This document shows positions 17,044 to 26,060 of a stretch of 50,782 nucleotides of DNA, one piece after another. The number at the start of each line of letters is the position of its first letter. The stretch's first letter is position 1. The DNA is from SPGG2 sp964194625 (GTDB taxonomy: Bacteria > Pseudomonadota > Gammaproteobacteria > Acidiferrobacterales > SPGG2), in NCBI GenBank assembly GCA_964194625.1, contig CAXMNC010000086.1, forward strand, positions 1 through 50,782, given 5' to 3'. Under the pieces are notes generated by a model, which was not told the DNA's origin, did not search any database, and saw nothing but the letters and a program-made list of their open reading frames with translations. The position numbers were made by a program, and so were the translations under genes.

Positions 17044-17566
17044 CAGAATTCAACGACTGCAGTGTCGTTGCGACTTTACGGGCGACGACCACCGGCGAGC
17101 ACCGGTCGGTGGTCACTACTACGTCCGCTTCACTTCGATACAACGATTCGCGCTCTTTCATTATTTCGACAAGCTTTTCTCGCCGATCACTTGTTTGCAG
17201 CAATGGGCGCTTGCGATCCCGATGAGTACGTCGCGTCAATGTATCGAGGTCTGCGTCGAGATAGACCACCGTACCGCGAGACCGTAACAGACCTCGGTTT
17301 TCTTCAGAGAGAATGACCCCGCCACCAGTCGCAAGCACCATGTTGTCGCGACGCGTCAACTCATCAAGAATCTCGGTCTCGCGTTTGCGGAATCCCTGCT
17401 CACCCTCTATATCGAAAATGAGCGCGACGCTCGCACCAGTGCGCTTTTCTATTTCCTGGTCGGCGTCGTGAAACTCTTTGTCCAGCAGCTGTGCGAGATG
17501 GCGCCCAACCGTCGACTTTCCGGCTCCCATGGGGCCGATTAGGAATATATTACCGGGAACCTTCAT
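17030..17566 (-). CDS. aroK: Shikimate kinase
   Basis: 178 residues from the ATG at 17566 (MKVPGNIFLIGPMGAGKS). Upstream extension in frame would add 23 residues foreign to the family. The Walker A motif is GPMGAGKST; the shikimate-binding DADQEIEKRTG and the GG motif in LATGGGVILSEENRGLL are present, and the lid contains RTHRDRKRPLL. It phosphorylates shikimate with ATP. It is coupled to aroB by overlap. The strong terminator after pilQ and the hairpin-rich spacer mean it probably needs its own promoter, which I could not place. Confidence 0.95.
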   Translation of the reverse strand: MKVPGNIFLIGPMGAGKSTVGRHLAQLLDKEFHDADQEIEKRTGASVALIFDIEGEQGFRKRETEILDELTRRDNMVLATGGGVILSEENRGLLRSRGTVVYLDADLDTLTRRTHRDRKRPLLQTSDRREKLVEIMKERESLYRSEADVVVTTDRCSPVVVARKVATTLQSLNSDEDT

Positions 17567-17666
17567 CGCCCTGCAGATATGCCAGCATAGCGATAATAAA
17601 TCAAGCGAAGCTGCAGGAACTGAAAATCCATCCATGAATTTCTCAGTTTCACCTGTGCGAAGTAAA

Positions 17667-17881
17667 TTCGAGCGGTCCTTTCTTGCTTCACTTTCCTGTT
17701 ACGCTCGAAAGTCCACTGCTTGTCTTCCTTCGTTCCGCTTTCCTGCTCCACTCGGAAGTCCAGGACAGACCGTCCGTGGTCTGCCCGTTCGCCGGACAAA
17801 TCGTTCGCTGGACCATTTACAATGCTCCGGCTCACCCGCGGCAAGCACGCGCAGCAGCGCGAAGGTTTACTGGACCTTCGC
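17667..17881. repeat. Hairpin-rich spacer between aroK and pilQ
   Basis: The 395-base spacer contains several exact inverted repeats: 17667-17674/17702-17709 (8 bp, long loop), 17758-17763/17808-17813 (6 bp) enclosing 17766-17771/17778-17783 (6 bp, 6-base loop), and 17859-17866/17874-17881 (8 bp, 7-base loop). Runs of TTC/TTCC-rich sequence lie between. Frames in it show no coding signal. It is a second example of the mosaic hairpin type seen at 7190-7445, with different units. Confidence 0.55.
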
Positions 17882-17913
17882 CTTGTTCCGCTTTGCCCAT
17901 GCAGCGCCAGCGC

Positions 17914-17947
17914 AAAATACCCCGCCGGTCGGATGACCGGCGGGGTA
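17914..17947 (-). terminator. Rho-independent terminator after pilQ
   Basis: A perfect 13-bp stem (17918-17930 with 17935-17947) around a 4-base loop, very GC-rich (CCCCGCCGGTC / GACCGGCGGGG), is followed on the minus strand by TTTT. It begins 15 bases after the pilQ stop and should end the pilMNOPQ transcript, cutting it off from aroK. Confidence 0.88.
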
Positions 17948-17961
17948 TGGTGAAAAATTGG

Positions 17962-20505
17962 TTAACTCAAATTGAGTTCTTCTGAGAGAATCTTCGGCGT
18001 CAGGAAGATCAGCAGTTCTCTCTTGTTATCGCGAACTGATTTTTGCTTAAACAACCAGCCAAGCAAAGGGATATCGCCGAGTAACGGTACCTTATTAACA
18101 GTGTTGTTCTGATCACGCTCGTAAACACCACCGATAACTACGGTCTCACCGTTGTCTAACAACACTTGGGTGGTAATTTGCTTGATGTTGAGCAAGCCTA
18201 GCGTGGCGTCGGCGAAGTTGTCCTTAGTAATGACGACATCTAAGAGAACGCGATCATCCGGTGTAATTTGCGGGGTCACTTCCAGCTTCAAGGTTGCGCG
18301 CTTGGTGACCACCGAACCGGCTCCAAGCACAGTGGTTGTAAACACACGCTCCTCACCTTGCTCAATCAACGCCGTCTTCTGATTGGCCGTGATCAAGCGC
18401 GGACTCGATATGATCTTGCCCAAACCCTCCTGCTCCAAAGCGGAAAGTTCGAGACTCAACAGACTGCCGGTGCCGAGCTTAGCTATTGTCAACGCCACCG
18501 ACGCTGCATTGTTGGTACCGATCACTCCTGCCGGCAAGTTAACGTTTAGACCATCGGCGGTGAGCAAGCCGGTCGTGTCCAGCGTTGCTGCTTGGGTAGT
18601 CTGAAAATTACTGGACGTGTTGGTACTCTGCACACCAAACTTTGCGCCCAAGTTTCGGCTGAAGCTCTCAGTTGCTTCTACCAAACGTGTCTCGATCATG
18701 ACCTGCCGTACCGGCTGATCAAGCTGAGCTATAAGCTTACGAATCTCACGAATCTTTTGTGGCGTGTCCTGGATAAGAAGCGAGTTAGTACGTATGTCGA
18801 CGGTCACCTGGCCCCGTGGCGACAGTAGCGTATTCGAGTCGGTCGCTTGTACGATTTCGCCTGTCGCCGTCGGACCAAAGACGGGATGTTCTCCTGCGGA
18901 TACGGTGGCCGACGGTACCGGCACGATAGATTTTAGTAGATTCGCGATGTCTTCAGCCTTGGCGTAGTTGATCTGTATCAGCTCAGATACCAAAGGCTCA
19001 AGGTCCAAGACAGTCTGAGTCGCCTCCAGTGCTGCCTTCTCCTTAGCCGCGACTTCATCCGCCGGTGCAACGGAAATCACATTACCCGAGCGACGCAGGG
19101 CAAGATTCTTACTGTCGATGATGATATCTAGCGCCTGATCCCAAGGCACATCCTTAAGTCGTAGGGTCAAATTACCGGTGACGGAATCGCTGACCACGAA
19201 GTTCAGGCCCGTAAAATCAGCAAGCACCTGTAAGGCGGCACGTACATCAATCTTCTGGAAGTTCAGAGAAAGTTTCTCTCCGGAATAGCCAAACTCGTCA
19301 ACTGCTCTCTCTTCTTCCTCCTCGAGGATCGGTTTTATGCTCACTCTAAAAATGTTGCCAGCCTGATAAGCGGAATGTTCATAACGGCCCTTTGGCGTGA
19401 TCACCATACGTGCATTCTGACCAACCGGAAACGCATCGATCGTTTGCACCGGTGTTGCGAAATCAACAACATCGAGCCGTCGTTGAAGCTGCACCGGAAT
19501 CGATGTGTCCAAGAAATCAAGAATGATTTGGCCGGCTTGTTCATTGATGTCGATACCGACAGCCGGATCGGACAAGGTCACCGTTACTTGCGCCGCACCT
19601 TGTGGGCCACGGCGGAAGTCGATCTGATCGACGTTGAACTTACCGGTCCTAGCGGCGGCAGAGAACCGTTTGCTTGTTGGCTCCTGCGCCGGCGCAATTG
19701 CTTGGACCGGTGTATCCAATGTGATTGCTAGGGTATTCCCCTCGACGGCGATGGTATAGGCCACCAGTCTTACAAGGCTGAGTACTACCCGTGTACGGTC
19801 GGCGGCTTCGATGGCAGTTACATTAAGGACTGCCCCCTCTTTAACACGAATCGTCTTCTTGGTCAGCCCAACCCGTGTATTGGCGAAATCAAGCGCAATG
19901 CGCGCCGGGTTTGTAACGCTGAACGTAGTCGGCTCGGGGGGTGGCCCTGACATCTGCAGGGTTATCTGGACGCGGCTCCCAGGCAGGGTCGCATAGCGAA
20001 TTTCCTCGATGACCGTTCCGTTACCGGCGGTACCAGCATCAGACACCACTGGTGTTGACACCGGCTCCGGCTCGACTGTTGTGGCTGCCACGGCCGACAA
20101 TTCGGCACCGGCAAGGGTTACCACACGGTAGCCATAGTTCGTTTTTTCGACATCGATCCTGCCAGGCTCGGTGAGCAAGAGATCCACGTTGACGGCAGTG
20201 CCGTTATCGGCCAGATAAGGGTAAACCCCTTTTACTTGATTACGCCGCTCCAGCTCGCTGGCCGCAGGTCCTAGCGTGCTGTCTGCAAAGCGCACACGCA
20301 GTCTCTGCCCACCCTCAAGGCTTGCTGTACTATAGGTTGCCTTACCTTTCACACGGATCTGCAAAACGGATCCTCGCTCGTTTTCCCACACGAGCGACTC
20401 GATCTCCCCCGCAACCACCGCGGTAGAAATCAATGTCCCCCACACCAACCCTAAGGCCGCCGCCGCCCATAACGCTCGCGTCGACGCCGTTGCGTTCCTT
20501 TTCAT
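17962..20505 (-). CDS. pilQ: Type IV pilus secretin PilQ
   Basis: 847 residues from the ATG at 20505, which has an AGAGAAG ribosome site; an ATG at 20520 overlapping the pilP stop is the alternative. A signal peptide (WAAAALGLVWGTLISTAVVAGEI) is followed by two AMIN domains, one near residues 35-125 and one near 165-265. Then come a secretin/TonB short N-terminal domain (LSLNFQKIDVRAALQVLADFTGLNFVV, about 415), the N1 domain (YAKAEDIANLLKSIV) and the C-terminal secretin domain (VDIRTNSLLIQDTPQKIREI; VGGVYERDQNNTVNKVPLLG; LLIFLTPKIL). It forms the outer-membrane gate for the pilus. Confidence 0.95.
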   Translation of the reverse strand: MKRNATASTRALWAAAALGLVWGTLISTAVVAGEIESLVWENERGSVLQIRVKGKATYSTASLEGGQRLRVRFADSTLGPAASELERRNQVKGVYPYLADNGTAVNVDLLLTEPGRIDVEKTNYGYRVVTLAGAELSAVAATTVEPEPVSTPVVSDAGTAGNGTVIEEIRYATLPGSRVQITLQMSGPPPEPTTFSVTNPARIALDFANTRVGLTKKTIRVKEGAVLNVTAIEAADRTRVVLSLVRLVAYTIAVEGNTLAITLDTPVQAIAPAQEPTSKRFSAAARTGKFNVDQIDFRRGPQGAAQVTVTLSDPAVGIDINEQAGQIILDFLDTSIPVQLQRRLDVVDFATPVQTIDAFPVGQNARMVITPKGRYEHSAYQAGNIFRVSIKPILEEEEERAVDEFGYSGEKLSLNFQKIDVRAALQVLADFTGLNFVVSDSVTGNLTLRLKDVPWDQALDIIIDSKNLALRRSGNVISVAPADEVAAKEKAALEATQTVLDLEPLVSELIQINYAKAEDIANLLKSIVPVPSATVSAGEHPVFGPTATGEIVQATDSNTLLSPRGQVTVDIRTNSLLIQDTPQKIREIRKLIAQLDQPVRQVMIETRLVEATESFSRNLGAKFGVQSTNTSSNFQTTQAATLDTTGLLTADGLNVNLPAGVIGTNNAASVALTIAKLGTGSLLSLELSALEQEGLGKIISSPRLITANQKTALIEQGEERVFTTTVLGAGSVVTKRATLKLEVTPQITPDDRVLLDVVITKDNFADATLGLLNIKQITTQVLLDNGETVVIGGVYERDQNNTVNKVPLLGDIPLLGWLFKQKSVRDNKRELLIFLTPKILSEELNLS

Positions 20506-20516
20506 ACGTGCTTCTC

Positions 20517-21029
20517 TCATTCTGCTATCGCCAGATTGGCCTCGCGCTCTATCCAGTCACCTAACGGATTCTGAATAAGCTCGACCAGATTTACGCTCTC
20601 CTCGGTGATGTTTGTCACCATGCCGAAGTTTTGCCCCATGTGATCTCCGATTTTGGCCCGGTGCACTGCGCCATCCGGCGCCTGGACAACGGCCCAAGAT
20701 TGATTACCACGGCTCAAGGTCCCTACCATCCTCAAGGCATCGAGCGGGTAATCCTCCAACGGTTCTTTGCGCCGATTGATATCCGGGCTCGGTCCACCAG
20801 CGGCCGCCCCTTGTTGTTTTAGATTAAACGGGGCGAAGGGGTCAGCCAAAGCATCGGCTGAATAGACAAAAGATTCCTGTGTCTTGATTTCGGGTAGGGG
20901 TTCAACGCGAGGTTTGCGGCCCTTGCGTTCCTTGATCACCCAATCACGAAGATCGTCCACACCAGCGCTGCCGCAGCCGCTAAGCGCAACACACAAAAGA
21001 GCAACTAGAGCAACCGCCCCTAATCTCAC
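20517..21029 (-). CDS. pilP: Type IV pilus assembly lipoprotein PilP
   Basis: 170 residues from a GTG that overlaps the pilO stop (GTGA). The lipobox is VALSGCG, so the mature lipoprotein begins at about Cys19. The C-terminal domain (YPLDALRMVGTLSRGNQSWAVV ... VHRAKIGDHMGQNFGMVTNI) is the PilP beta-domain that docks with the secretin PilQ. It links the PilNO inner-membrane pair to PilQ. Confidence 0.94.
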   Translation of the reverse strand: MRLGAVALVALLCVALSGCGSAGVDDLRDWVIKERKGRKPRVEPLPEIKTQESFVYSADALADPFAPFNLKQQGAAAGGPSPDINRRKEPLEDYPLDALRMVGTLSRGNQSWAVVQAPDGAVHRAKIGDHMGQNFGMVTNITEESVNLVELIQNPLGDWIEREANLAIAE

Positions 21030-21676
21030 TTCTTCTTCTTCCTCTTCCGTTTACGCTTTTTCTTGCCCTTGTCGGCCTTCGCGAGTTCGGCTATCTCGAG
21101 TTCGTCGAGATAACGATAGGTCTTGGCCTTGGCCGACATCAGCAACTTGCCGGATTTCTTGTCACTGCCGATGGTGATATCGCCAAAGGTCACGATACGG
21201 GGTAAGGCGGCCACATCGCTCACAAAATTAGCGAGCTCATGATAACTGCCGGTTACTTTTATACTGATCGGCAATTCCGCATAGAATTCTTTGGGTCTCT
21301 CCTTCTCAGGTTTAAACAGCACGAACTCCAAGCCTTGCCCCAGTCCGGCCTGGGTTATATCGATAAGCAGATCGGGTACTTCCGTTGTATCCGGCAACTG
21401 CCGCAACAGACTACCGAACGTCTGCCTCATTTCTTCCATTTGTGTCTTGTAGGCAGCCAGATTGATCGCTAAGGCCGCCTTGTTGCGGTAGGTGTCTTTT
21501 AGTTTGACTTCCTGATCTTGGCGTTGGGCTAAGTCGTCGAGCTCACCGCGGATGATGAACCAAAAGCCCGCGACAATAACAAGAATACCAATAACCACAA
21601 TACCGCCGATCTTGATCGGTAGTGGCCAAGAAGAAATATTGTTGATGTCTATGTTTTTTAGATCATCTAAGGTCAT
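21026..21676 (-). CDS. pilO: Type IV pilus inner-membrane protein PilO
   Basis: 216 residues with one N-terminal membrane helix (IGGIVVIGILVIVAGFWFII, about 26-45), a coiled-coil stretch and the ferredoxin-like periplasmic domain (YAELPISIKVTGSYHELANFVSDVAALPRIVTFGDI). It pairs with PilN in the alignment complex. The last 17 residues are unusual: after ELAKAD the protein ends in a run of almost only Lys and Arg. The stop overlaps the pilP start and the ATG overlaps the pilN stop. Confidence 0.93.
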   Translation of the reverse strand: MTLDDLKNIDINNISSWPLPIKIGGIVVIGILVIVAGFWFIIRGELDDLAQRQDQEVKLKDTYRNKAALAINLAAYKTQMEEMRQTFGSLLRQLPDTTEVPDLLIDITQAGLGQGLEFVLFKPEKERPKEFYAELPISIKVTGSYHELANFVSDVAALPRIVTFGDITIGSDKKSGKLLMSAKAKTYRYLDELEIAELAKADKGKKKRKRKRKKKK

Positions 21677-22248
21677 GAGCCTGGCGCCTTTTCTTGGTCA
21701 GTGGGCTTGGACGCCTGTTTTACGTTCAGTGCAAATTCGCTAACCCTATCTGACCCATCTTCCACAACCTTGATAACGTTTAAATTAGGGTCGGAAAACC
21801 AAGCTGACGCATCGAGATTACGCATCAATGCCGACACGCGCGCGTTGGACTGCGCTACACCTTCTATGGTAAAGCCTTTGCCCTTTTGCTTGAGTTTGTT
21901 GAAGTAAACGCCCTCAGGCAGTTTACGCACGAGATCATCGAACACGTGGACGACCTGGGTGCGGTCACCCTGTAGTTCGTAGATGACGTTCATACGAGCT
22001 ATCAAAGCCTGGCGCTGCTTCTTGAGTTCCTTAATCTCCTTTATTTCCTTATCGACCTTGGCAATCTCTTGTTTAAGGAATTCGTTGCGCCGGTTTTGGT
22101 CGTTAATCAAACCGGTTACATGAAGATGGCCATAAAATACCATCAGGCCCGTGAGGATCCAGGCGCCTATGGCCAAGGTCAGGAGTTGTCGATCCTGGTC
22201 TTTGCGGCGAATTTCGCGCCAGGGCAAGAGATTGAGTCGCGTCGTCAT
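21673..22248 (-). CDS. pilN: Type IV pilus inner-membrane protein PilN
   Basis: 191 residues from the ATG at 22248, which overlaps the pilM stop (ATGA). The N-terminus RLNLLPWREIRRKDQDR is the conserved cytoplasmic motif that binds PilM. One membrane helix follows (LLTLAIGAWILTGLMVFYG), then a coiled coil (LKQEIAKVDKEIKEIKELKKQR) and a ferredoxin-like domain. It forms a heterodimer with PilO. Confidence 0.95.
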   Translation of the reverse strand: MTTRLNLLPWREIRRKDQDRQLLTLAIGAWILTGLMVFYGHLHVTGLINDQNRRNEFLKQEIAKVDKEIKEIKELKKQRQALIARMNVIYELQGDRTQVVHVFDDLVRKLPEGVYFNKLKQKGKGFTIEGVAQSNARVSALMRNLDASAWFSDPNLNVIKVVEDGSDRVSEFALNVKQASKPTDQEKAPGS

Positions 22249-23321
22249 TCGTCGAAACTCCTCAATGCGAGCCCACAACTAATCATAAGCGAAGGTGCAT
22301 CATTAGCTAGCATCTCAGGTTTGATTCGAGAAGCTAGCGACATGCTCGCAAACGGATTCGCGACCATAGCGGGGACACCGATACGTGCCGACACCATTTC
22401 ATCGACGCCGGGGATTTGGGCACAACCACCCGCTAACAGCACCTGGTCAACATTGTTGAATGGACTTGAAGAGTAAAAGAACTGTAATGCACGCATCGCC
22501 TCTTGGCACATCGCTTCCATGAAAGGACGCAACACGTCTGTCTGATAGTTGTCCGGCAATCCACCTTGCTTTTTGGCCAGCCCTGCCTCCTCGTAAGACA
22601 GGCCATAACGCCTTTGAATCTCCTCAGTCAGCTGGCGACCACCGAAAGTATGGTCGCGGCTGTAAACCGAACGATTATTATGTATCACGTTGATGTTCGT
22701 GGTCGTAGCACCTACATCCAAAATCGCCACTGTCTTCTCCATGCCGCCGCCGGGCATGTGCTGCGCGATCAACGAATACGCATTCTCCATCGCGTACGTC
22801 TCGATATCGACAACAGCCGGTGTCAGTCCATGAGCCTGGATAACGGCTACGTAATCATCGACTATCTCTTTTCGGCACGCGGCCATTAGAATTTCCATTT
22901 CCTCTGGGTTATCTTCCGTTGCACCGATAACTTGATAGTCCATGTTGACTTCGTCGAGCGGATAGGGAATGTAGTGATCGGCCTCCATTTCGATCTGTGT
23001 CTGGAGGTCATTCTCGCTCATAGTGGCGGGCATCTTGATCGTTTTGGTGATTACATGGGCACCAGCTACGGCGACCGCGGCGTGTTTGCAGCGTGATCCG
23101 GAGCGCTTTACGGCGCGTTCTACCGCTTGCGCCACTTGCTCTACCTCGGTAATTGCATGCTCAACCACCGAGTTTTGCGGCAACGGCTCCACCGCATAGC
23201 GCTCGACACGACAGTGCTCGTCAGCTCGGCTAAGCTCAAGGACTTTGCACGCTGATGAGCTAACATCTATGCCAAGCACGGATGGAGTTTTTTTGGCGAA
23301 AAGTTTGTCTAACCCGCGCAC
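22245..23321 (-). CDS. pilM: Type IV pilus assembly ATPase-like PilM
   Basis: 358 residues, an actin/FtsA-like cytoplasmic protein. The nucleotide-binding motifs are SVLGIDVSSSACKVLEL near the start, ILDVGATTTNINVI in the middle and VLLAGGCAQIPGVDEMV near the C-terminus. PilM binds the N-terminal tail of PilN beneath the inner membrane. It is the first gene of pilMNOPQ and is divergent from the PBP1A gene, the usual arrangement in gammaproteobacteria. Confidence 0.95.
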   Translation of the reverse strand: MRGLDKLFAKKTPSVLGIDVSSSACKVLELSRADEHCRVERYAVEPLPQNSVVEHAITEVEQVAQAVERAVKRSGSRCKHAAVAVAGAHVITKTIKMPATMSENDLQTQIEMEADHYIPYPLDEVNMDYQVIGATEDNPEEMEILMAACRKEIVDDYVAVIQAHGLTPAVVDIETYAMENAYSLIAQHMPGGGMEKTVAILDVGATTTNINVIHNNRSVYSRDHTFGGRQLTEEIQRRYGLSYEEAGLAKKQGGLPDNYQTDVLRPFMEAMCQEAMRALQFFYSSSPFNNVDQVLLAGGCAQIPGVDEMVSARIGVPAMVANPFASMSLASRIKPEMLANDAPSLMISCGLALRSFDE

Positions 23322-23388
23322 GGTATTTACATGTTAAATCAATTATTTACTGAAGATAGATGCAACTACAGTTTAAGTATTACCTCCA

Positions 23389-23418
23389 AATATAGACCAT
23401 AGCGATCGGAAATGACAA
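23389..23418 (-). promoter_or_regulatory. sigma-70 promoter of pilM
   Basis: On the minus strand TTGTCA (23418-23413) and TATATT (23394-23389) are 18 bases apart. This predicts a start near 23382 and a leader of about 60 bases before the pilM ATG. Confidence 0.55.
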
Positions 23419-23426
23419 ATTTGCCT

Positions 23427-23454
23427 TTGGCCGTTGGTGTTTTACCTTTATACT
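23427..23454 (+). promoter_or_regulatory. Candidate promoter of the PBP1A gene
   Basis: TTGGCC (23427-23432) and TATACT (23449-23454) with a 16-base spacer lie about 50 bases upstream of the PBP1A ATG. The -35 box is weak. Confidence 0.4.
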
Positions 23455-23504
23455 GCGCGACCCGAGATTCTGCCTAATTTCCGGCTCAGGACTCGTCAGT
23501 TTGC

Positions 23505-26060
23505 ATGGCTTCCAGCGGTAGCCTTTTAGCGAAATTTGGCCTGTTCGGACGCTCTCCGAGCAGGTTTTGGCAGCTCGTTTTGATCGGACTGTTCGCGTTG
23601 TTTGTGGGCGCCGTACTCGTATTGGCGATCAGCGCTACCATTCTCATGCCCGGTCTGCCCTCGGTTCAATCGCTTTCCGACGAACCCCTCAAGGTACCCA
23701 TGCGAGTGTATTCAACCGAGAGCCGGTTGCTGGCCGAGTTCGGCGAGGAGAAACGCATCCCCGTTAAGGCGGGTGAGGTCCCTGACCTGTTAGTCAAGGC
23801 TATCCTGGCCGCAGAGGATGATGGGTTCTACGACCACTACGGTGTCGATTTCCTCGGGATCGTTCGCGCCACATGGAATAACCTGCGGACCGGCAGGCAT
23901 AGCCAGGGCGCGAGCACTATCACCATGCAGGTAGCGAGGAATTTCTTCCTGAGCCCGGAAAAGACTTATACCCGCAAGCTCAAGGAGATCTTGCTGTCCT
24001 TTAAGATCGAACGACGACTCAGCAAGGACCAGATATTAGAACTCTACCTTAATAAGATATTCCTAGGTCAACGCGCCTATGGCTTCGCCGCTGCCGCGCA
24101 AGTCTATTATGGCAAGGGCCCAGACGAGCTCAAACTCCCTGAGACCGCGATGCTCGCTGGTTTGCCGAAAGCGCCGTCGAGAAATAACCCGGTGAGCAAT
24201 CCCGAAAGCGCTATTGAGCGGCGGAACTACGTCCTACAGCGTATGCATTCGCTCGATTTCATCGGCAAAGAGGCCTATGAGGAAGCTAAGTCGGCACCGC
24301 TGACCGCCAGTAAACATGCGCTCCGTTACGACGTCGAAGCGCCGTATGTGGCAGAAATGGTGCGGCAATACGTTATTCAAACCTACGACAAAGACACCTA
24401 TGCGGGCGGGTTACACATTTATACGACCATTCGCGCCGATCACCAAGAAGCGGCGAATTGGGCATTACGTAAGGGATTGCGGGCATATGAGCGACGCCAT
24501 GGCTATCGTGGATCGGTCGGGCACGTCGAGGTCGATGGCGCCGAATTCGATCAGGCTTATTTCGACGATGCTCTTAAGGATTACCGGGTTGTCGGCGGCT
24601 TGATGGTAGGCATTGTATTGTCAGTGGAAAAACAGTCGGCGTGGACCTATACGCAGGACGGCTACATGGTAGAGATTGGTTGGGACGGACTTTCCTGGGC
24701 GCGCCGTCATATAGACGAGACATCGCAGGGCCCGCCACCAAAGAGAGCGACGGATATCTTAAGTCCGGGCGATATCATCTATCTGGAATACGTTGAACCC
24801 GGGGCAGAACAAGCGAAACAACAGACGGCGGCGGGCGAAGGGAAACAAGAAGATCAAGGGCAGTGGTTCTTGGCGCAGGTACCTGAGGTCGCGGGCGCGC
24901 TGGTCTCGATACGGCCGAGCGACGGTGCGATTCTAGCGCTGACAGGTGGATTCGACTTTCAACAAAGTAAATTCAACCGCGCCGTTCAGGCTGAACGGCA
25001 GCCTGGGTCTAACCTAAAACCGTTTATCTATTCTGCGGCTTTGGAAAAAGGGTTTACCGCGGCTACTACCGTTAGTGGCGCACCTATTGTTATCGAAGAC
25101 CCAGGTCTGGAAGAAGTCTGGCGTCCGGACAATTACAGTGGAAAATTTTTTGGCGATACGCCCTTACGCAAAGCACTGACGTTATCACTCAATTTAGTGT
25201 CCGTACGTCTGCTTCGTGCCATTGGACCGGCGTATGCGGCTGAATATCTAGGGCGCTTCGGTTTCGACAGCACCGAGCTACCGCGCAATTTGTCGCTGGC
25301 CTTGGGTAATGCCTCTGCCACACCGTTGCAAATGGCGAGGGCATTCGCGGTGTTCGCCAATGGCGGCTACAAAATAGAACCCTATTTCATCACCCGTATT
25401 GAGGACGCCGAACACAACATTCTGGAGCAAGCGAACCCGCTCGTAATCTGCGCTGACTGCGAAGAAGCGACGAACCCACCCGTCGTGCAAATCAACGACT
25501 CGGTAGCTGGAACCCCCTTTGATGCATACTTACCGCGCTATGCACCACGCGTTATCAGTGCGGAGAACGCGTTTATCATGACAACCATCATGAAAGAAGT
25601 AATTACGCGCGGGACCGGTCGGCGAGCACTGTCGTTGGGGCGCGCCGATCTTGCTGGCAAAACTGGAACCACCAATGAATTCCGCGATGCCTGGTTTTCC
25701 GGCTTTACGCCAGACATCGTCACCACCACTTGGGTTGGGTTTGATCAACCGAGGTCGCTGGGGCGCGGTGAAGCCGGCGCCAAGACGGCGCTCCCGATAT
25801 GGATCGATTATATGGCAGTCGCGTTGAACGGCCTGCCGGAAAAACCTTTGCCGATACCGGAAGATGCGATCGCCTTCAGCGTAGATCGAGATACCGGTGA
25901 ACCGACCGATCCGGCCGACAACCGAGCCGTAGTGGAATTCTTCATCGCCGGGACTGAGCCTGTATTGGCGGATGATCCAGCGCCGGGAGAAACCGCCGCC
26001 GACACCACCTCGGGTACGGTGATGCCGACACAACCAGAGATCCCTAAGGACCTTTTCTAG
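23505..26060 (+). CDS. mrcA: Penicillin-binding protein 1A (bifunctional)
   Basis: 851 residues. After a short cytoplasmic part there is one membrane helix (LVLIGLFALFVGAVLVLAIS, about 24-45). The glycosyltransferase 51 domain has AAEDDGFYDHYGVD with a catalytic Glu, and HSQGASTITMQVARN and RKLKEILLSFKIER. An OB-like insert (about 310-450) precedes the transpeptidase domain, with the active-site serine in PGSNLKPF, the SLN motif in LSLNLVSV and KTGTT near residue 724. It polymerises and cross-links peptidoglycan in the periplasm. Its stop overlaps the GTG of the next gene. Confidence 0.96.
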   Translation: MASSGSLLAKFGLFGRSPSRFWQLVLIGLFALFVGAVLVLAISATILMPGLPSVQSLSDEPLKVPMRVYSTESRLLAEFGEEKRIPVKAGEVPDLLVKAILAAEDDGFYDHYGVDFLGIVRATWNNLRTGRHSQGASTITMQVARNFFLSPEKTYTRKLKEILLSFKIERRLSKDQILELYLNKIFLGQRAYGFAAAAQVYYGKGPDELKLPETAMLAGLPKAPSRNNPVSNPESAIERRNYVLQRMHSLDFIGKEAYEEAKSAPLTASKHALRYDVEAPYVAEMVRQYVIQTYDKDTYAGGLHIYTTIRADHQEAANWALRKGLRAYERRHGYRGSVGHVEVDGAEFDQAYFDDALKDYRVVGGLMVGIVLSVEKQSAWTYTQDGYMVEIGWDGLSWARRHIDETSQGPPPKRATDILSPGDIIYLEYVEPGAEQAKQQTAAGEGKQEDQGQWFLAQVPEVAGALVSIRPSDGAILALTGGFDFQQSKFNRAVQAERQPGSNLKPFIYSAALEKGFTAATTVSGAPIVIEDPGLEEVWRPDNYSGKFFGDTPLRKALTLSLNLVSVRLLRAIGPAYAAEYLGRFGFDSTELPRNLSLALGNASATPLQMARAFAVFANGGYKIEPYFITRIEDAEHNILEQANPLVICADCEEATNPPVVQINDSVAGTPFDAYLPRYAPRVISAENAFIMTTIMKEVITRGTGRRALSLGRADLAGKTGTTNEFRDAWFSGFTPDIVTTTWVGFDQPRSLGRGEAGAKTALPIWIDYMAVALNGLPEKPLPIPEDAIAFSVDRDTGEPTDPADNRAVVEFFIAGTEPVLADDPAPGETAADTTSGTVMPTQPEIPKDLF

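Noticed and set aside
17683..17985. About 100-codon frames in the pilQ-aroK spacer
   Set aside because: They run through hairpins and the terminator stem; no plausible start or family.
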